Below are positions 15,577-24,036 of a DNA stretch of 64,000 bases, in pieces. Each line of letters begins with the position of its first letter. The first letter of the stretch is position 1. The notes beneath the pieces are model-generated. The model made no database searches and had not been told where the DNA came from. It saw only the letters and a list, made by a program, of their open reading frames with translations. Origin of the DNA: Pseudomonas putida NBRC 14164. Lineage in GTDB: Bacteria; Pseudomonadota; Gammaproteobacteria; Pseudomonadales; Pseudomonadaceae. The position numbers and the translations under genes are program-made. The stretch is from positions 5,140,501 to 5,204,500 of the forward strand of contig NC_021505.1 in assembly GCF_000412675.1 (NCBI RefSeq), read 5' to 3'.

Positions 15577-16658
15577 CAGTCCCCCAGGGCAGCCAGTTGA
15601 TCGGCCTGGTATTCGGCCAGCAGCGGTTCGATCACTGCGTCCACGCCACCGCTGAGGATGTCGTCCAGCGAGTACAAGGTCAGGTTGATACGGTGATCGG
15701 TCACCCGGCCCTGTGGATAATTGTAGGTGCGGATGCGCTCGGAACGGTCACCGGAGCCCACCAGCAGCTTGCGCTCGCTGGCAATGGCATTCTGTGCTGC
15801 GCTGGTCTGCATGTCGTTGAGCTTGGCCGACAGCCAGGACATGGCACGGGCCCGGTTCTTGTGCTGCGAACGCTCTTCCTGGCATTCGACCACGATGCCG
15901 GTGGGCAAGTGGGTGATACGGATCGCCGAGTCGGTCTTGTTCACGTGCTGGCCACCCGCGCCAGATGCACGGTAGGTGTCCACGCGCAGGTCGGCCGGGT
16001 TGATTTCGATGGCTGCTTGTTCGTCCGGCTCGGGCAGCACCGCCACCGTGCACGCGGAGGTGTGCACGCGGCCTTGGGATTCGGTTTCGGGCACGCGCTG
16101 GACGCGGTGCGCGCCAGACTCGAACTTCAGCTTGCCGTAGACGTTCTCACCCTCGACACGGGCGATGATTTCCTTGTAGCCGCCGTGCTCGCCTTCGTTC
16201 TCGGACAGGATCTCCAGGCGCCAGCCGCGTTTTTCGGCGTAGCGTGAATACATGCGGAACAGGTCGCCGGAGAAGATCGCCGCCTCGTCGCCACCGGTGC
16301 CAGCGCGGATTTCGAGGAACACGTTGCGGCCGTCGTTGGGGTCTTTGGGCAGCAGCATGCGTTGCAGCTTCGCCTCCAGCGTCAGCAGCTGCTCTTTGGC
16401 TTCACGCACTTCTTCCACGGCCATTTCGCGCAGGTCCGGGTCGCTGTCCTTGAGCAGCGCCTGGGCACCTTCAAGGTCGCCCTGGACTTTGCACCACTCT
16501 TTATAAGCAGCGTAGACCGGCTCGACCTCGGCGTATTCACGGGAATACGCGCGAAAGCGCGTCTGGTCGGAAATGACCTCGGCATCACCGAGCAGTGCGG
16601 TGAGCTCTTCGAAGCGGTCCTGGAGGATATCCAGTTTGTTCAGCAGCGACGCTTTCAT
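15576..16658 (-). CDS. prfA: Peptide chain release factor 1
   Basis: 360 residues, standard length. It recognises UAA and UAG. The catalytic loop reads ASGAGGQHVNKTDSAIR at about residues 227-243, and the stop-codon tripeptide is VPETES (PxT class, typical RF1). The start at 16658 overlaps the hemA stop by 4 bases. The order hemA-prfA-prmC is the same as in enteric bacteria. Confidence 0.97.
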   Translation of the reverse strand: MKASLLNKLDILQDRFEELTALLGDAEVISDQTRFRAYSREYAEVEPVYAAYKEWCKVQGDLEGAQALLKDSDPDLREMAVEEVREAKEQLLTLEAKLQRMLLPKDPNDGRNVFLEIRAGTGGDEAAIFSGDLFRMYSRYAEKRGWRLEILSENEGEHGGYKEIIARVEGENVYGKLKFESGAHRVQRVPETESQGRVHTSACTVAVLPEPDEQAAIEINPADLRVDTYRASGAGGQHVNKTDSAIRITHLPTGIVVECQEERSQHKNRARAMSWLSAKLNDMQTSAAQNAIASERKLLVGSGDRSERIRTYNYPQGRVTDHRINLTLYSLDDILSGGVDAVIEPLLAEYQADQLAALGD

Positions 16659-17932
16659 TGCGGGGATTTGTCCGTGGAGCCCTCGTTGAGGGCAAAGAGT
16701 TCCTGGGCCATGGCCAGCGCATCAAGGCGGCCCTCGGCCGAGAGCTTTTTCAACTGCACGCTGGGCGCATGCAGAAGTTTGTTGGTCAGCCCCCGGGCCA
16801 GTTGGGCCAGTACGTCCTCGGGGTTGCCGCCGTTGGCCAGCAGGCGCTGGGCCTTTTGCAGTTCTTCGTCGCGCAGGCGCTCGCTTTGCTGGCGATAGGC
16901 CTTGAGCACATCCACCGCAGCCAGTTCGCGCAAGCGCACCATGAAATCTTCGGCGCCCACCGACACCAGCTCTTCGGCAGCCTGGGCGGCGCCCTGGCGG
17001 CTCTTGAGGTTTTCCGCCACCACGTCGTGCAAGTCATCGACAGTGTACAGGTAGACGTCGTCCAGCTCGCCGACTTCAGGTTCGATGTCACGCGGTACGG
17101 CAATGTCGACCATGAAGATCGGCTTGTGCCGGCGCTGTTTCAGCGCACTCTCGACCGCGCCCTTGCCCAGGATTGGCAGTTGGCTGGCGGTGGAGCTGAT
17201 GACGATGTCGCTGTTGGCCAGTTCCTGGGGGATGTCGGCCAGCAATACGGCGTGCGCGCCGAACTGCTCGGCCAGGATACTGGCCCGCTCCAGGGTGCGG
17301 TTGGCCACGACGATACGCCGCACGCCTTGCTCATGCAGGTGGCGGGCGACCAGGGTGATGGTTTCGCCGGCACCGATCAACAAGGCCTGGCTACGGCCCA
17401 GGTCGCTGAAGATCTGCTTGGCCAGGCTGACCGCGGCAAACGCCACCGATACCGGGTTTTCACCGATGGCGGTGTCGGTACGCACCTGCTTGGCAGCGCT
17501 GAAGGTGGCCTGGAACAGGCGCCCGAGCAGCGGGCCGACGGTGCCGGCCTCGCGCGCCACGGCGTAGGCGGACTTCATCTGGCCGAGGATCTGCGGCTCG
17601 CCGAGCACCAATGAGTCCAGGCCGGAAGCCACGCGCATCATGTGCTTTACCGCATCGTGCTCTTCATGCACGTAGGCGCTGGCGCGCAGCTCGTCCAGGC
17701 TGAGGCGGTGATAATCGGCCAGCCATTGCAGCACGGCGTCGGCGGACAGGTGGTCCTGCTCTATATAGAGCTCGCTGCGGTTGCAGGTCGACAGGATCGC
17801 CGCCTCGCGGCTGGAAGTCAGTCGGCAGAGCTGCTGCAGGGCGTCTACCAGCTGCTCTGGGGTAAACGCCACGCGCTCGCGTACGTCTACCGAGGCAGTC
17901 TTATGGTTGATACCAAGTGCAAGAAAGGCCAT
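16655..17932 (-). CDS. hemA: Glutamyl-tRNA reductase
   Basis: 425 residues. First committed enzyme of C5 haem synthesis, reducing Glu-tRNA to glutamate 1-semialdehyde. The catalytic cysteine is in LSTCNRSELY at about residue 50. The NADPH domain has LIGAGETITLVARHL near 185-199, and the C-terminal dimerisation domain is intact. It opens the minus-strand operon. Its upstream region runs into the repeat-rich kilobase and is divergent from the TPR lipoprotein gene. The other haem gene in the window, hemH, is not linked to it. Confidence 0.97.
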   Translation of the reverse strand: MAFLALGINHKTASVDVRERVAFTPEQLVDALQQLCRLTSSREAAILSTCNRSELYIEQDHLSADAVLQWLADYHRLSLDELRASAYVHEEHDAVKHMMRVASGLDSLVLGEPQILGQMKSAYAVAREAGTVGPLLGRLFQATFSAAKQVRTDTAIGENPVSVAFAAVSLAKQIFSDLGRSQALLIGAGETITLVARHLHEQGVRRIVVANRTLERASILAEQFGAHAVLLADIPQELANSDIVISSTASQLPILGKGAVESALKQRRHKPIFMVDIAVPRDIEPEVGELDDVYLYTVDDLHDVVAENLKSRQGAAQAAEELVSVGAEDFMVRLRELAAVDVLKAYRQQSERLRDEELQKAQRLLANGGNPEDVLAQLARGLTNKLLHAPSVQLKKLSAEGRLDALAMAQELFALNEGSTDKSPQ

Positions 17933-18078
17933 GCAAGGTCGCTGGTTGTGACGGGAAGCCGATAATTGTCCTCTTTCGCAGGTTTTAGAACAACCACCGT
18001 TCGCTATTGCGCTGATAGCGCTGCGGCTATCGCCGCTCGCGGGTCAGCATAAGCGTTGATTTCAGCTTTCACTCCCGC

Positions 18079-18146
18079 TTTTGATCTGGCTTTGATCTGC
18101 CTTTGATCTGGCCTTTGATCTGGCTTTTGATCTGGCTTTTGATCTT
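18079..18146. repeat. Tandem TTTGATCTGGC-type repeat array
   Basis: About six consecutive copies of an 11-12 base unit (C)TTTTGATCTGG with small length variation, running directly into the long inverted repeat. It lies about 150 bases upstream of hemA, between hemA and the TPR gene. No coding sense. Confidence 0.85.
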
Positions 18147-18722
18147 CGCGACTTCAGGAGGCCGAACGCAGGCCTTGCGAAGGGAGGTGACGGGCATGGA
18201 TGCCCGTCAAGCGCTGGGCCCCAGGATGGGGCCTGCAGCGCGGTCCTCCCGGGAGCGAGGCCGGAGTGAGGGAACCCCGGAGCGTAGCGCAGGGGCCGGA
18301 TGATCGGAGCGCAGCGTTTTTTGGTTACTTTTTGCCGCGTTTGGCAAAAAGTGACTCGCCGTAAGGGCGAAAAGGTGAGTCAGCGTCGGCATCGCAAACG
18401 GACTGTTCGCTGCACCAAAACAGTCATATCCGCTTTTCGCTTCGTGCGATGTGGGCCTTAACACAGTGTAGACATTCGTTCGCGCAGGTGGCGCAAGTCA
18501 CCTTTCCGCCCTTCCGGCGGGTTACTTTGGTCTTGGCCAAAGTAACCAAAGCCGTCCGCTCCCATCATCCGGCCCCTGCGCTGCGCTCCGGGGTCCCCTC
18601 GCTCCGGGCTTGCTCCCGGGAGGACCGCGCTGCAGGCCCCATCCTGGGGCCCAGCGCTTGACGGGCATCCATGCCCGTCACCTCCCTCCGCAAGCCCTGC
18701 GCTCGGCCTCCTGAAGTCGCAA
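18147..18722. repeat. Two long inverted copies of a non-coding repeat element
   Basis: The segment 18147-18345 and the reverse complement of about 18525-18722 are nearly identical. Both contain the perfect palindrome GACGGGCATGGATGCCCGTC, then GGGCCCCAGGATGGGGCC and the stretch GCGCAGGGGCCGGATGAT. Both end in a GGTTACTTT...AAAGT(A/G)AC hairpin plus a CGCC-n-GGCG stem. The roughly 180-base centre is less structured. Short open frames on both strands are by-products of this repeat. It may be a mobile non-autonomous or structural extragenic element. The whole could fold into one very long stem and isolate hemA from the divergent lipoprotein gene. Confidence 0.85.
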
Positions 18723-18752
18723 TCTGCGTCGCCTGAGCTATCGCGCGCTTAG

Positions 18753-18800
18753 AAGCAAGAGCAAGAGCAAGAGCCGGAGCCGGAGCCGGAGCCGGAGCCC
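18753..18800. repeat. Hexanucleotide microsatellite AGCAAG(n)/AGCCGG(n)
   Basis: Three units of AGCAAG run without break into four units of AGCCGG, all in register at 6 bases. It lies about 150 bases before the TPR lipoprotein start. Intergenic; nothing conserved in frame. Confidence 0.9.
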
Positions 18801-18951
18801 TGGGCATTGTGGCAAGCCTGGGGCGAACCCTGCGCGCGCTGCGCGGTCTGCATGTGCTAAGCATATGCTTCATACCTTCGCAGGTGGGTTTTGCCCCCGC
18901 GCTTGTGTCATCATGCTCCGACCGCCGGTGAGTCCTCCTATAAGCCTTTCT

Positions 18952-20673
18952 ATGAACAAACCATACGCATTGCTGCTTGCCTTCGCCCTGCTCCAGGGCT
19001 GCCAGAGCCTGGCCCCGCAAAAGGCCGAGCCTCCCGTCGCCGAAGCCGGCAAGGGCGAGGCGGAAAAGCCCGTGGTGTATGGCTCGTTCAAGCAGGACAC
19101 GCTGTATAGCCTGCTGGTCGCGGAGCTGGCCGGCCAGCGCAACCGCTTCGACATTGCCCTGGCCAACTACACCGACCAGGCAGCAAAAACCCAGGACCCC
19201 GCGGTTTCCGAGCGCGCCTACCGCATCGCCGAATACCTCGGCGCCGACGAGCCGTCACTGGATAACGCACTGGTCTGGGCCCGCAACGACCCGCAGAACC
19301 TCGACGCCCAGCGCGCCGCCGCCATCCAGCTGGCCCGCGCCGGCCGCTATGACGACTCCATGGCCTACATGGAAAAGGTACTGCAGGGCCAGGGCGACAC
19401 CCACTTCGACTTCCTCGCCCTGTCCGCCGCCGAAACCGACCAGAGCACCCGCGACGGCCTGCTGCAAAGCTTCGAGCGCCTGCTGGTGAAATACCCGGAC
19501 AACGGCCAGCTGGTGTTCGGCAAGGCCCTGCTGCTGAACCAGGACGGCAAGGCCGAAGAGGCGCTGGAGCTGCTCGAATCGCACCCCGCGCACAACGGCG
19601 AAATTGCCCCGATCCTGCTGCGCGCCCGCCTGTTGCAAGCCCTGGACCGCGGCTCCGAGGCACTGCCCCTGCTGCGCGGTGCAATTCGCGACAACCCGGA
19701 TGACAAGCGCCTGCGCCTGACCTACGCCCGCACCCTGGTCGAGCAGGACCGCATCGCTGATGCCAAGGGCGAGTTCCTCAGCCTGGTCCAGCAATACCCG
19801 GACGATGACGAACTGCGCTATTCCCTGGCCCTGGTGTGCCTGGAGAACAAAGACTGGGATGAAGCCGAAGGCTACCTGCAGGAACTGGTCGAGCGTGACA
19901 GCAACGTCGACGCCGCGCACCTGAACCTGGGCCGCATCCGCGAGGAACGCCACGACCCCGCTGGCGCCCTGCGCGAATATGCCCTGGTCGGCCCTGGCCC
20001 CGACTACCTGCCGGCGCAGCTGCGCCAGGCCGACATCCTGATTGCCAACGGCCGCGGCACCGAGGCCTCGCGCCTGCTCGCCGAGGCCCGCGAAGCCCAG
20101 CCGGACTATGCCATCCAGCTGTTCCTGATCGAATCGGAAAGCTACAGCAACAACAACAAGGACGCCCAGGCCAGCCAGGTATTGCAACAAGCCATCCAGC
20201 GCTACCCCGACGACCTCAACCTGCTGTACACCCGCGCCATGCTGGCCGAAAAACGCGACGACATGGTGCAGCTGGAAAAAGACCTGCGCGCCATCATCGC
20301 CCGTGAACCGGAAAACGCCATGGCGTTGAACGCCCTGGGCTACACACTGGCAGACCGCACCACGCGCTACGCCGAAGCCAAGGCGCTGATCGACAAGGCC
20401 CACCAGTTGACCCCGGACGACCCGGCGGTGCTCGACAGCCTGGGCTGGGTCAACTACCGCCTGGGCAACCTCGACGAGGCTGAAACCTACCTGCGCCAAG
20501 CCTTTGCCAACTTCCCCGACCACGAAGTGGCCGCCCACCTGGGCGAAGTGCTGTGGGCCAACGGCAAGCGCCGCGAAGCCCGCCAGGTATGGGCCAAGGG
20601 CTTCGAAGCCCAGGCCGACAGCCCCATCCTGCGCAAGACCCTCCTGCGCCTGACCGGATCCGAGACCCTTTAA
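18952..20673 (+). CDS. TPR-repeat outer membrane lipoprotein (PA4667-like)
   Basis: 573 residues. A lipoprotein signal MNKPYALLLAFALLQGCQ with lipobox LQGC at residues 15-18. The rest is a run of helical TPR-like pairs, including EEALELLESHPAH, EDDWDEAEGYLQ-like units and the clear C-terminal TPRs GYTLADRTTRYAEAKALIDK and SLGWVNYRLGNLDEAETYLR. It probably scaffolds protein interactions at the cell envelope. The start is ATG 18952; upstream in-frame sequence is not conserved. lolB follows after four bases, so the pair is one transcript, which suggests a link to lipoprotein or outer membrane biogenesis. Confidence 0.85.
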   Translation: MNKPYALLLAFALLQGCQSLAPQKAEPPVAEAGKGEAEKPVVYGSFKQDTLYSLLVAELAGQRNRFDIALANYTDQAAKTQDPAVSERAYRIAEYLGADEPSLDNALVWARNDPQNLDAQRAAAIQLARAGRYDDSMAYMEKVLQGQGDTHFDFLALSAAETDQSTRDGLLQSFERLLVKYPDNGQLVFGKALLLNQDGKAEEALELLESHPAHNGEIAPILLRARLLQALDRGSEALPLLRGAIRDNPDDKRLRLTYARTLVEQDRIADAKGEFLSLVQQYPDDDELRYSLALVCLENKDWDEAEGYLQELVERDSNVDAAHLNLGRIREERHDPAGALREYALVGPGPDYLPAQLRQADILIANGRGTEASRLLAEAREAQPDYAIQLFLIESESYSNNNKDAQASQVLQQAIQRYPDDLNLLYTRAMLAEKRDDMVQLEKDLRAIIAREPENAMALNALGYTLADRTTRYAEAKALIDKAHQLTPDDPAVLDSLGWVNYRLGNLDEAETYLRQAFANFPDHEVAAHLGEVLWANGKRREARQVWAKGFEAQADSPILRKTLLRLTGSETL

Positions 20674-20677
20674 CGCC

Positions 20678-21295
20678 ATGTTTTTGCGCCATTGCATCAC
20701 CTTCACCCTGATCGCCCTGCTGGCCGGCTGTGCCGGCTTTGGTAGCCGCGAGGCCCTGCAAGGTCACGGCGACCCACAACAGTGGCGAGCCCATAAAGAG
20801 CAGCTGAGCAGCCTTGATGGCTGGCAGATCAACGGCAAGGTCGGGATCCGCGCCCCGCGCGACTCCGGCAGCGGCACGCTGTTCTGGCTGCAGCGCCAGG
20901 ACTATTACGACATTCGCCTGGCTGGCCCGCTCGGCCGTGGTGCCGCACGCCTGACCGGCCGCCCCGGCGGCGTGGTGCTGGAAGTGGCCAACCAAGGCCG
21001 CTTCGAGGCCTCCAGCCCGGAAGCCCTGCTGGAAGAGCAGCTTGGCTGGCAGTTGCCCGTGTCGCACCTGGTCTGGTGGGTCCGCGGCCTGCCCGCTCCC
21101 GACAGCAAGAGCAAGCTGACCCTGGACGGCGACAGCCGCCTGGCCAGCCTCGAGCAGGATGGCTGGCAGGTACAGTACCTGAGCTACACCGAGCAGAATG
21201 GCTACTGGTTGCCCGAGCGCCTGAAACTGCACGGCAAGGACCTGGACGTGACCCTTGTGGTCAAGGACTGGCAGCCGCGCCAGCTGGGGCACTGA
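20678..21295 (+). CDS. lolB: Outer membrane lipoprotein insertase LolB
   Basis: 205 residues. The lipoprotein signal ends in LLAGCAGF (Cys at residue 18). The mature LolB fold has WQINGKVGIRAPRDSGSGTL near residues 49-68 and LPVSHLVWWVRGLPAP near 126-141. It accepts lipoproteins from LolA and inserts them into the outer membrane. It is followed by ispE after four bases, the usual gammaproteobacterial lolB-ispE-prs order. Confidence 0.94.
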   Translation: MFLRHCITFTLIALLAGCAGFGSREALQGHGDPQQWRAHKEQLSSLDGWQINGKVGIRAPRDSGSGTLFWLQRQDYYDIRLAGPLGRGAARLTGRPGGVVLEVANQGRFEASSPEALLEEQLGWQLPVSHLVWWVRGLPAPDSKSKLTLDGDSRLASLEQDGWQVQYLSYTEQNGYWLPERLKLHGKDLDVTLVVKDWQPRQLGH

Positions 21296-21299
21296 TCAC

Positions 21300-22160
21300 A
21301 TGCAGAAAATCACCCTGCCCGCCCCGGCCAAGCTCAACCTGTGGCTGCATATCATCGGCCGTCGCGCGGATGGTTATCACGAGCTGGAAACCGTGTTCCA
21401 GTTTCTCGACCATGGCGACGAACTGAGTTTCGCCGTTCGTGACGATGGCGTGATCCGCCTGCACACCGAGATCGAGGCCGTGCCGCACGACAGCAACCTG
21501 ATCGTGCGTGCCGCACGCAAGTTGCAGGAACAGTCCGGCAGCCCACTGGGCGCCGACATCTGGCTGACCAAGGTGCTGCCCATGGGTGGCGGCATCGGCG
21601 GCGGCAGTTCGGACGCCGCTACCACCCTGCTGGCCCTCGCCCACCTGTGGCAACTGGACTGGGACGAAGACCGCCTGGCCGCATTGGGCCTGAGCCTGGG
21701 CGCCGACGTACCGGTATTCGTACGCGGCCATGCGGCGTTCGCCCAGGGCGTGGGCGAGCAACTGACCCCGGTCGACCCGCACGAGCCCTGGTATGTCGTG
21801 CTGGTGCCGCAAGTGTCTGTCAGTACAGTAGAAATTTTTTCACATCCGCAGTTGACACGTGATTCCCTCCCCCTTAATATGCGCCCCGTTCCCGAGGGAA
21901 ACAGTCGAAATGACTGCCAACCGGTGGTAGAGCAGAGTTATCCAGAAGTTCGCAATGCGTTGAATTCACTGGGTAAATTCACTGAGGCTCGACTAACCGG
22001 CACTGGAAGTTGTGTGTTTGGGGCCTTCCCAAACAAAGCCGAAGCTGATAAAGTTCTGGCCCTTCTTTCAGCGACCCAAACAGGGTTTGTGGCGAAAGGA
22101 AGCAATATTTCGATGTTGCATCGCAAGCTACAAAGTCTGGTCAAGAAGTCGAGCGCATAA
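21300..22160 (+). CDS. ispE: 4-diphosphocytidyl-2-C-methyl-D-erythritol kinase
   Basis: 286 residues. GHMP kinase of the MEP isoprenoid pathway. It has the N-terminal PAPAKLNLWLHIIGRRADGY, the ATP loop PMGGGIGGGSSDAAT at about residues 97-111, and the C-terminal LTGTGSCVFGAF. The true start is ATG 21300. The last 115 codons differ from the rest: from about 21815 on the sequence is visibly richer in A/T and less-preferred codons (for example agt, gta, aat, ttt). A promoter-like TTGACA-N17-TAATAT lies inside that part. The protein motifs continue unbroken, so the gene is intact. Confidence 0.95.
   Translation: MQKITLPAPAKLNLWLHIIGRRADGYHELETVFQFLDHGDELSFAVRDDGVIRLHTEIEAVPHDSNLIVRAARKLQEQSGSPLGADIWLTKVLPMGGGIGGGSSDAATTLLALAHLWQLDWDEDRLAALGLSLGADVPVFVRGHAAFAQGVGEQLTPVDPHEPWYVVLVPQVSVSTVEIFSHPQLTRDSLPLNMRPVPEGNSRNDCQPVVEQSYPEVRNALNSLGKFTEARLTGTGSCVFGAFPNKAEADKVLALLSATQTGFVAKGSNISMLHRKLQSLVKKSSA
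21852..21880 (+). promoter_or_regulatory. Sigma-70-type promoter inside ispE for the tRNA-Gln/prs transcript
   Basis: A perfect -35 TTGACA (21852-21857), a 17-base spacer and -10 TAATAT (21875-21880), followed by a G/C-rich discriminator (GCGCCCC). It points at tRNA-Gln and prs about 300 bases downstream. It is embedded in coding sequence, so activity is inferred only from the match. Confidence 0.6.
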
Positions 22161-22180
22161 GCGTTCGCAGCAACAGATAC

Positions 22181-22255
22181 AGGGGCGTCGCCAAGCGGTA
22201 AGGCAGCAGGTTTTGATCCTGCCATGCGTTGGTTCGAATCCAGCCGCCCCTGCCA
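22181..22255 (+). tRNA. tRNA-Gln (anticodon TTG)
   Basis: 75 bases including encoded CCA. The acceptor stem AGGGGCG pairs with CGCCCCT. The anticodon loop GGTTTTGATCC presents TTG, and the T-loop GGTTCGAATCC is canonical. It lies between ispE and prs, 49 bases before the prs start, and is probably processed from their common transcript. Confidence 0.97.
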
Positions 22256-22303
22256 TTTTCCTTATACTCATCCAGGTATACCCTCAGCCTTCAGGTACTG
22301 CGC

Positions 22304-23245
22304 GTGTCCAAGATGATGGTCTTTACGGGGAACGCTAACCCCGATCTGGCTCGGCGTGTCGTACGTCAGCTGCATATCCCTCTCGGTGACGTCTCTGTCG
22401 GTAAATTCTCCGACGGCGAGATCAGCACTGAGATCAATGAAAATGTTCGCGGTAAAGACGTTTTCATTATTCAGCCGACTTGTGCCCCGACCAACGATAA
22501 CCTGATGGAACTGGTAGTGATGGCCGACGCCTTCCGCCGCTCCTCAGCATCCCGAATCACCGCCGTGATTCCTTACTTCGGATATGCCCGCCAGGACCGC
22601 CGTCCGCGTTCGGCACGTGTAGCCATCAGCGCCAAAGTTGTCGCTGACATGCTCACTGTCGTAGGTATCGACCGTGTACTCACCGTCGACCTGCACGCTG
22701 ACCAGATCCAAGGCTTCTTCGATATCCCCGTCGACAACATCTACGGCTCGCCCGTACTTGTCGATGACATCGAAGACCAGCGTTTCGAGAACCTGATGAT
22801 CGTCTCCCCGGACATTGGTGGTGTCGTGCGCGCACGTGCCGTTGCCAAGTCCCTGGGCGTCGACCTGGGTATCATCGACAAACGCCGCGAGAAGGCTAAC
22901 CACTCCGAGGTTATGCACATCATCGGCGACGTCGAAGGGCGCACCTGCATCCTGGTAGACGACATGGTCGACACCGCCGGCACCCTGTGCCACGCGGCCA
23001 AAGCCCTGAAAGAGCACGGCGCTGCCAAGGTTTACGCCTACTGCACGCACCCTGTCCTGTCGGGCCGCGCGATCGAGAACATCGAGAAGTCGGTACTGGA
23101 CGAGCTGGTGGTGACCAACACCGTTCCACTGTCCGCCGCTGCTCAAGCCTGTGACCGTATCCGCCAGCTGGATATCGCACCGGTTGTGGCTGAAGCGGTC
23201 CGCCGCATCAGCAATGAAGAATCGATCAGCGCGATGTTCCGCTAA
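22304..23245 (+). CDS. prs: Ribose-phosphate pyrophosphokinase
   Basis: 313 residues. Makes PRPP from ribose 5-phosphate and ATP, the substrate consumed by hpt and upp elsewhere in the window. Motifs: ATP loop FGYARQDRRPRSAR at about 97-110 and PRPP-binding LVDDMVDTAGTLCHAA near 219-234. The start is GTG at 22304 (V-S-K-M-M-V-F-T-G); an ATG three codons later is the alternative, but the GTG has AGG at a suitable distance and gives the family's usual length. It ends in a strong terminator. Confidence 0.96.
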   Translation: MSKMMVFTGNANPDLARRVVRQLHIPLGDVSVGKFSDGEISTEINENVRGKDVFIIQPTCAPTNDNLMELVVMADAFRRSSASRITAVIPYFGYARQDRRPRSARVAISAKVVADMLTVVGIDRVLTVDLHADQIQGFFDIPVDNIYGSPVLVDDIEDQRFENLMIVSPDIGGVVRARAVAKSLGVDLGIIDKRREKANHSEVMHIIGDVEGRTCILVDDMVDTAGTLCHAAKALKEHGAAKVYAYCTHPVLSGRAIENIEKSVLDELVVTNTVPLSAAAQACDRIRQLDIAPVVAEAVRRISNEESISAMFR

Positions 23246-23268
23246 GCGGAACGCGTGTTGATGTGAAG

Positions 23269-23306
23269 CGCCCCGCCCCAACATGTGTTGGGGCGGGGCT
23301 TTTTTG
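23269..23306 (+). terminator. Strong intrinsic terminator after prs
   Basis: GCCCCGCCCCAACA with its complement TGTTGGGGCGGGGC forms a stem of about 14 pairs followed by TTTTTT. It separates prs from rplY. Confidence 0.95.
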
Positions 23307-23363
23307 CCATCCCCGTTGGCGCTGGTCGCAAACGCCTTCGGGGGGCTATTTTGGAGAAACAAA

Positions 23364-23957
23364 ATGACTGATTTTATTCTGAACGCCCAAGCGCGTACTG
23401 ACCTGGGGAAAGGTGCGAGCCGCCGCCTGCGTCATGCGCTGAGCATCCCGGCCGTTGTCTACGGTGGTGATAAAGAAGCTCAATCCCTGACCATCGTGGC
23501 CAAGGAAATCACCAAGCTGTTCGAAAACGAAGCTGCTTTCAGCCACGTTATCGAGCTGAATGTTGACGGCGTCAAGCAGAACGTCATCATCAAGGCCATG
23601 CAGCGCCACCCAGCCAAGCAGTTCATCATGCACGCCGACTTCGTTCGCGTTGTTGCTGGCCAGAAACTGACCGCTGTTGTTCCAGTGCACTTCATCAACG
23701 AAGAAGCACCGGTCAAAAAAGGCGGCGAGATCTCCCACGTTGTTGCCGAGATCGAAGTTTCCTGCGAAGCCAAAGACCTGCCTGAGTTCATCGAAGTTGA
23801 CCTGGCCAACGCCGAAGTCGGCACCATCATCCACCTGTCGGACCTGAAAGCTCCGAAAGGCGTAGAGTTCGTAGCTCTGGCCCACGGTGATGACAAAGCT
23901 GTTGCCAACGTTCACGCTCCACGCGTTGCTCCAGAAGCAGAAGGCGCTGCCGAGTAA
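23364..23957 (+). CDS. rplY: 50S ribosomal protein L25, long CTC form
   Basis: 197 residues. N-terminal L25 domain binding 5S rRNA (about 1-95, LGKGASRRLRHALSIPAVVYG) plus the C-terminal TL5/CTC beta domain ending in an Ala/Glu-rich tail. The start ATG 23364 follows TTGGAG. Codon use is strongly biased to highly expressed codons. pth follows after 79 bases, the common rplY-pth arrangement. Confidence 0.96.
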   Translation: MTDFILNAQARTDLGKGASRRLRHALSIPAVVYGGDKEAQSLTIVAKEITKLFENEAAFSHVIELNVDGVKQNVIIKAMQRHPAKQFIMHADFVRVVAGQKLTAVVPVHFINEEAPVKKGGEISHVVAEIEVSCEAKDLPEFIEVDLANAEVGTIIHLSDLKAPKGVEFVALAHGDDKAVANVHAPRVAPEAEGAAE

Positions 23958-24036
23958 TCCACTCGCACGCCGGCGTTGATCGGGTTACAGTGCCGCGCGC
24001 ACTGTGACCCACCAACTCCAAGGAAGAGCCCCTGAC

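Noticed and set aside
18103..19020. Short reading frames inside the long inverted repeats upstream of the TPR gene
   Set aside because: The same peptide-like stretch appears in both arms only because the DNA is repeated; Arg/Ser/Ala-rich, no start signals.
19255..20706. 483-codon open frame antisense to the TPR lipoprotein gene
   Set aside because: Composition artefact of a GC-rich gene; no RBS, and the sense strand has a lipobox and TPRs.
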